From assembly GCF_003386665.1 (NCBI RefSeq), contig NZ_QTUB01000001.1:2232001-2296000 (forward strand): 64,000 bases of DNA, in the 5' to 3' direction. Below the pieces are notes generated by a model that worked only from the letters and a program-made list of their open reading frames with translations, was not told where the DNA came from and did not search any database. Positions 59,996 to 64,000 of the stretch are shown here, in pieces (the stretch's first letter is position 1; each line of letters opens with the position of its first letter). Position numbers and translations under genes: made by a program. The DNA comes from Xenorhabdus cabanillasii. GTDB taxonomy: Bacteria; Pseudomonadota; Gammaproteobacteria; Enterobacterales; Enterobacteriaceae.

Positions 59996-61122
59996 TATGC
60001 TGCTCTCACTATATATAAAAATGCGATGTTACGGGGACGAGTCGATACATATGCCCACCAATCATAAAGTTGTACTGTACTATTCCCAGGATATATCCAT
60101 TTTTTACCTTTAATACTTTTCCATTGTTCGCTTGTCATTGGATCACCAAATGCATAATCTGGCTTTCCGATAAAGCTAACATCCCCTGTATCATTATCAT
60201 CAAAACCTGAGATTATTGTTCCCTCTTGATGTGTTAATATTTCCCTATTCGGGTCTGCACCTTTTCCTTTATCTAACCCACGAATAAATTCACCACGTAG
60301 ATCTGGTATTATCCCAAAGGGATATGCTATTCCTAACTTAGGATATTTAGATTTATCAAAATGTTGACCATTACATTCGAAATAACCTTCAGGTGGATTA
60401 GCATGGGGCCATGGTAAAGGTACTCCAACTGGAATATTGGTTAATGGGTTAATATCTTCTTCAGTTAAAATACGCTTACTTCCTCTGAAATTACCTTTTT
60501 CATCAAAAGCATATGTAGATAATCTAAAATAGCCCGAATATCCCCCATAAGAAAAAGAAATTCCTCTTGCATGTTGAGCACTTTGTGCTTGAGGATGGGC
60601 TACATGGATGGCTAATGCCCCAAGGCCACTTAAATCTTCATTTGGTCTTAAAAATCCGGATAATCCTAAATTACGTGAACTAGGATCATCAAGGTAGTTT
60701 GCAGTTTTAGATAAAATATATCCTGAAGTTTTGGTATTTGTATTTAACTGAATATATCTATCGTCAAAGTTCCCATAATCAGCAGGTACAACCCGTTTTC
60801 CAATTCTTAGTTCCTCGCGAACATAACACCCATTTAGTGTGTCAATGTTTGTAGTGCCTTGGCCACGTAGATAATGGCTAAATGAAGGCTTTGCTGGAGT
60901 ACCGTGGTTATAGCCTAAGTAACTTAGTGAATCTCCTATATTATTACCATCTGTGCGAGTAAAAACATTAATTGCACCAGTATTAGTTTGAGCACCATGA
61001 AAATAAACGGGCTGTAGAACTGCCCCGCCAATATCTTTGTTGAGTGCGTTTTTCGCCAGATCCACGGTTTCCGCCAAACCGAGGTTAAAAGAGATTGCTA
61101 AATGTTCCCTAATTTCAGGCAT
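59995..61122 (-). CDS. Alternative tail fibre distal segment (collar domain), silent or invertible
   Basis: A 375-residue fibre C-terminus without the baseplate-docking domain. It begins MPEIREHLAISFNLGLAETVDLAKNALN, where NLGL falls on the crossover core. It continues with beta-rich receptor-binding regions and a phage tail collar domain (PVGVPLPWPHANPPEGYFECNGQHFDKSKYPKLG...IPDLRGEFIRGLDKGKG, about 229-290). It ends STRPRNIAFLYIVRAA. It probably is not translated alone; after inversion it would be fused in frame to residues 1-283 of H, giving about 645 residues, with the Tfa gene right behind. Confidence 0.82.
   Translation of the reverse strand: MPEIREHLAISFNLGLAETVDLAKNALNKDIGGAVLQPVYFHGAQTNTGAINVFTRTDGNNIGDSLSYLGYNHGTPAKPSFSHYLRGQGTTNIDTLNGCYVREELRIGKRVVPADYGNFDDRYIQLNTNTKTSGYILSKTANYLDDPSSRNLGLSGFLRPNEDLSGLGALAIHVAHPQAQSAQHARGISFSYGGYSGYFRLSTYAFDEKGNFRGSKRILTEEDINPLTNIPVGVPLPWPHANPPEGYFECNGQHFDKSKYPKLGIAYPFGIIPDLRGEFIRGLDKGKGADPNREILTHQEGTIISGFDDNDTGDVSFIGKPDYAFGDPMTSEQWKSIKGKKWIYPGNSTVQLYDWWAYVSTRPRNIAFLYIVRAA
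61069..61094 (-). repeat. Candidate DNA-invertase crossover site, right
   Basis: Read on the - strand: left half TCTCTTTTAACC, centre TC, right half GGTTTGGCGGAA. The core AACCTCGGTT (61077-61086) is an inverted copy of that in gene H and lies in the same codon phase (AAC CTC GGT). The right half matches gix at 9 of 12 positions. The left half is poor. Confidence 0.6.
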
Positions 61123-61253
61123 AAAATCAGGAATCCTTTAAATAGAATAATTATAAATAAATTTTATTATTTATTGGTTTTAAGAGGGAGGGTATCCAGT
61201 GTTTTATTCAAATTTAAATTCTGGATTGTGACTAAATTTCAGTAACAATATAA

Positions 61254-61560
61254 TCATGTATCAGTTTGCTGATCTAAATTTCGGCTATTTTTACGATAAG
61301 GGATCACCATAACCGACTCTTGTTCTTCAATAACATTTCTCAAACGTTGACTATCATATCCTTTATCAGCAATCACAAAATCTGATAGGAGTGACTGAAA
61401 CACAAGACTTTCCGCATGAACAATATCACTGACCTAACTACCCAAAAGTTCAAAATGGACGGGTAAATCGTAACTATCTACAGCCAAATGTATTTTGGTA
61501 GACCGTCCTCCACGACAGAATTCTAGTTCTCATATGATAAAAAATGCCTTCAATTACTTG
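61254..61560 (-). pseudogene. IS5-family transposase remnant
   Basis: One - strand frame reads RGGRSTKIHLAVDSYDLPVHFELLG, a stop, then HAESLVFQSLLSDFVIADKGYDSQRLRNVIEEQ and PYRKNSRN. These are the DDE catalytic region and ADKGYDS motif of IS5-type transposases. A preceding piece (HRQVIEGIFYHMRT) in another frame shows an internal deletion. The N-terminus and ends are missing. It lies where a DNA invertase might be expected beside the fibre cassette. Confidence 0.75.
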
Positions 61561-61727
61561 GCGATGTTCAGTTTTATGGTAAAGATAGCTTATTCTATTG
61601 CGTACCTGCTAACATAGTTCGCAGCATAATGGGAGGTTTGGTTATGTCTTAGCGAAAACGATTATACCAAATCATCATGCTGTTCAGTACCCCCTTACAA
61701 AACGTCAACAGTACCTAACTGAGGGGA

Positions 61728-63011
61728 CAGGGCAAACGGGTCTAAATTATACAGAGGTAAAACCCATCGTGAGGACTTTCAGCATGTAGCCATTATCCCA
61801 TCCTGCTTTCTGGCGCTTGGTCTTCACACCCACTTTAACCGACTTCTCATTTTTCAGCAGGTTAAGCGCTATTTTATTTATTAACGCCACATTTTCAGCC
61901 GTATGACCGCTTCTCAGGCGCTGGCTATCCTCACCCAAACTGACATCTAATTGCCAGTGCAGTTTATTTTCAATATGCCAATGGCTGCGGATGGCACAAG
62001 CGATAAATTCTGCCGAGGCATTACGATGACTGGTAATATAGTAGTGCCTTTCATAACTCGCTGTTTTCCCTTGCTCTTCCCGCCATGACTCCACAACCAC
62101 TATGCCGCCCAATGTGTGCCACTGAGGATGACGCGCCCGTAACCAATTTACTTCGTTAATCAACCACAACTGACGCTGCTCTATACGACCATGATCGCCA
62201 TCCGTACTTCGGTAGTGAGCGGGGGAAACGCCCGTAAAATCTGTCGCCAACTGGGTATCCAAAAAGAGTTTAATATCATCGTAAAATTCACCCTGATTTC
62301 CTTTCGGGGCCAACACATAATCGGCCTTTCCCGTGACAATCTGGTTAGCTATTGCGTATTGACAGCCCATGGCGTCAATTGTGATAGTGGAACCTTCAAT
62401 ATCCAGCAAGGCCAGGAGTTTAGGGATCGCGGTGATTTCGTTCGACTTATCCGAGACTTTCATCTGACCAAAGCAGAGTTGATTCGCGACTGACCAGGCG
62501 CTGACCAGATGGAGAGCCGGCGCGTCATTGGCTTTGTCGAGCGTTCCCCGCAAAGTTTTGCCATCCAACGCGATAATGTCATCGGATATTTCGGCTAAGC
62601 TGTTCACCCATTGGGTAAAAGCGAGCCCAAATTCTTGGGGATCAAGCCGGTTTATCACATCGTTAAAGGTATCATGGCTGGGAATGCCATTGGGAAGATC
62701 CAGAAATTACCGAAACCAATCTTCTTTGGATTTACCGTATTCTCCAATCGCATTGAAGCCTTCACAACCACAGATCACGGCACAAATCGAGATGGTCAGA
62801 ATATCGATGAGCGCATACTGTTTAGTTCGGCTAACACGTGGATCAGTGAAGTGCCCGAAGGCTTTGCTGAGAGTCGTTGCTTGCATGGCAGTTTCTGCGG
62901 TTATTATTAACAGAGCGCTGATTATAAATCACAAATGGTGACCCCTTCTATTTCTATGTACCGAATGCCATCAGCAGAATCACGTTGGTCAGTTTAGACC
63001 CGTTTGCCCTG
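61728..63011 (-). mobile_element. ISAs1-family insertion sequence, complete
   Basis: A 1284-bp element. Its ends are perfect 19-bp inverted repeats, CAGGGCAAACGGGTCTAAA at 61728-61746 and its complement at 62993-63011. It is flanked by the 10-bp direct repeat ACTGAGGGGA (61718-61727 and 63012-63021), the target duplication. It contains one transposase gene with a nonsense codon, so it is structurally intact but probably not autonomous. Confidence 0.93.
61747..62886 (-). pseudogene. ISAs1-family transposase with one in-frame stop
   Basis: From ATG at 62886: a DDE_Tnp_1-associated N-terminus (HFTDPRVSRTKQYALIDILTISICAVICGCEGFNAIGEYG), then the DDE core: DDIIALDGKTLRGTLDK, TITIDAMGCQYAIANQIV, DYVLAPKGNQ and SHWHIENKLHWQLDVSLGED. 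A single TAA (62707-62709) interrupts WFR-FLDLPNG, where the family has Gln (CAA to TAA). The remainder restarts at about 62658. About 380 codons in one frame. Confidence 0.92.
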
Positions 63012-63125
63012 ACTGAGGGGACTACCCATTAATGAAAAATTATGTAGCTGGAAATTATCAGACTGTTTGATTTAGAAAAATCTGTGTTAGTATGTCACAT
63101 TAAATAAAATTCAACATGGTGCCCT

Positions 63126-63866
63126 ATGAAGGTTTTTGTCATTAATTTAGAAAAAGATATAGAACGCAGAAAATCAATGCAAGAACAGTTGCAAAATGTG
63201 AATCTTGATGCTGAATTCATAACAGCAGTATACGGAAAAGAATTAACTAATGAGCAGCTGTTAAACTCATGTCCTAATTTTGATGACTTAGCCCTCACTC
63301 TTGGTGAAGTTGGTTGTTCAATGAGCCATATAAATGTATATAAAAGAATGATCGATAGCAGTATACCTGTTGCTTTAGTATTAGAAGATGATGTACTTTT
63401 TGATGAAAATTTAATTACTATATTGTCGTCTTTAGATAATCACTCCTTGTTATTAAGTTCAAAACCTTATGTTTTTTTATTAAATAACACTAATGAATAT
63501 TTCGAATCATTTAAGAAACCATTAATAGAAAACTATAATATTGTCAATGTAATTGATGCCGCATGTGCTTTTGGATATGTTTTAAATCTATCCGCAGCCA
63601 AGAAATTATATGATTATTTACAACCTGTTAGATTTGTTGCCGATGAATGGAAATTTTTCAAAGAACAAGGTGTAATTAAATTGAAAGGAATTATCCCGCC
63701 AGTAATTCATCCTTCTGTCCAATCGCTAGATTCATCAATCGGAGAAAGAGAGTATACATTGACGAAGTTAGATATAGAAAATAGAAAACGTACAATTATC
63801 ATTCAAATAAAGTTAGCTTTGTGGAGAATATTCATTCGTACTTGGCTGAAAAAAGTTAGGCCTTAG
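63126..63866 (+). CDS. Glycosyltransferase family 25 (LPS-type)
   Basis: A 246-residue cytosolic sugar transferase. The GT25 opening is MKVFVINLEKDIERRKSMQEQL, followed by FITAVYGKELT. The conserved GEVGCSMSHINVYKRM segment (about 58-73) and the acidic LVLEDDVLFDENL motif (about 83-95) contain the metal/nucleotide-sugar DxD-like acids. Family members act on lipooligosaccharide or capsule. It directly follows the IS element and is not part of the phage block. Very AT-rich codon use suggests horizontal origin. Confidence 0.88.
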   Translation: MKVFVINLEKDIERRKSMQEQLQNVNLDAEFITAVYGKELTNEQLLNSCPNFDDLALTLGEVGCSMSHINVYKRMIDSSIPVALVLEDDVLFDENLITILSSLDNHSLLLSSKPYVFLLNNTNEYFESFKKPLIENYNIVNVIDAACAFGYVLNLSAAKKLYDYLQPVRFVADEWKFFKEQGVIKLKGIIPPVIHPSVQSLDSSIGEREYTLTKLDIENRKRTIIIQIKLALWRIFIRTWLKKVRP

Positions 63867-63881
63867 CTTGAAAGCTAAGGC
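63860..63881 (+). terminator. Hairpin at the end of the glycosyltransferase gene
   Basis: Perfect 9-bp stem GCCTTAGCT / AGCTAAGGC with a TGAA loop, spanning the stop codon. No T-run follows, so it may stabilise the transcript rather than terminate it strongly. Confidence 0.45.
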
Positions 63882-64000
63882 TATCACAGGACGGGAGCAT
63901 ACTTTGATTAATATTCAACTTAAAATTTAAATATTATTCTTTAACTGTGGCTTACTAACAATATTTAAAAGAATTATTTATATGATTATACTTTGCTCAA

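Noticed and set aside
62611..62910. 99-codon and overlapping + strand frames inside the IS element
   Set aside because: They are antisense to the ISAs1 transposase N-terminus, which is recognisable on the - strand.
1..64000. CRISPR array or cas genes
   Set aside because: No regularly spaced short direct repeats and no Cas-like protein were seen in the window.

Overview
The window is chromosomal DNA of an AT-rich enteric gammaproteobacterium of the Photorhabdus/Xenorhabdus group. The evidence is enterobacterial core gene order (rpiA-serA-fau-6S RNA-zapA-ygfB-pepP-ubiH-ubiI, then gcvTHP, then ygfZ-sdhE-ygfX-fldB-xerD-dsbC-recJ-prfB-lysS), a gene that matches the Txp40 insecticidal toxin of these genera, a LecA-type lectin fragment, a two-partner haemolysin locus and P2-like tail genes. 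An ExsA-like type III secretion activator favours Photorhabdus over Xenorhabdus. The species call is inference.

Layout. 1-16.9 kb: conserved housekeeping genes for pentose phosphate, serine, one-carbon and glycine cleavage metabolism, ubiquinone hydroxylation, cell division (zapA) and succinate dehydrogenase flavinylation (sdhE). 17.1-19.6 kb: an AT-rich insertion between ygfX and fldB, neighbours in E. coli, holding the Txp40-like toxin and a small exported protein. 19.7-26.7 kb: fldB, xerD, dsbC, recJ, prfB (with its programmed frameshift) and lysS. 26.85-31.4 kb: tRNA-Gly(CCC) followed by a decayed P4-like island with an integrase stub, IS110 and IS982 remnants, a peptidoglycan-amidase toxin gene with a probable immunity gene, a P4-type primase remnant and a lectin fragment. 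31.6-33.2 kb: an acetyltransferase and a PfkB-type kinase. 33.9-39.9 kb: a frameshifted two-partner secretion locus (tpsB-tpsA, ShlB/ShlA type) behind a Fur-box-like sequence. 40.0-40.4 kb: two small gene remnants. 40.6-43.1 kb: cobU-cobS-cobT. 43.1-49.8 kb: acyl-CoA synthetase, SDR dehydrogenase, queH, the ExsA-like regulator, a bactofilin (CcmA-like) split at an A9 tract, and an acetyltransferase. 49.8-61.1 kb: a partial P2/186-like prophage or tail-derived element, with a CI-type repressor, a LexA-box operon ending in a DinI-like gene, tail protein X, a holin-endolysin-Rz/Rz1 lysis cassette, baseplate V-W-J-I, fibre H, and an opposing second fibre plus assembly chaperone. 61.2-63.0 kb: an IS5-family remnant and a complete ISAs1-family element with a 10-bp target duplication. 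63.1-63.9 kb: a family 25 glycosyltransferase.

The most striking structure is in the phage region. The fibre gene H on + and the second fibre on - share an AACCTCGGTT core in opposite orientation and in the same reading frame. The roughly 3.8 kb between them therefore looks like a Gin/Cin-type invertible segment that swaps the receptor-binding end of the tail fibre. No invertase gene is visible in the window. A second theme is that nearly all the frameshifts I could work out (integrase, amidase, tpsB twice, tpsA three times, bactofilin) are explained by one extra A or T in a short A/T run. This could be genuine slippage or decay, or homopolymer over-calling in the assembly.
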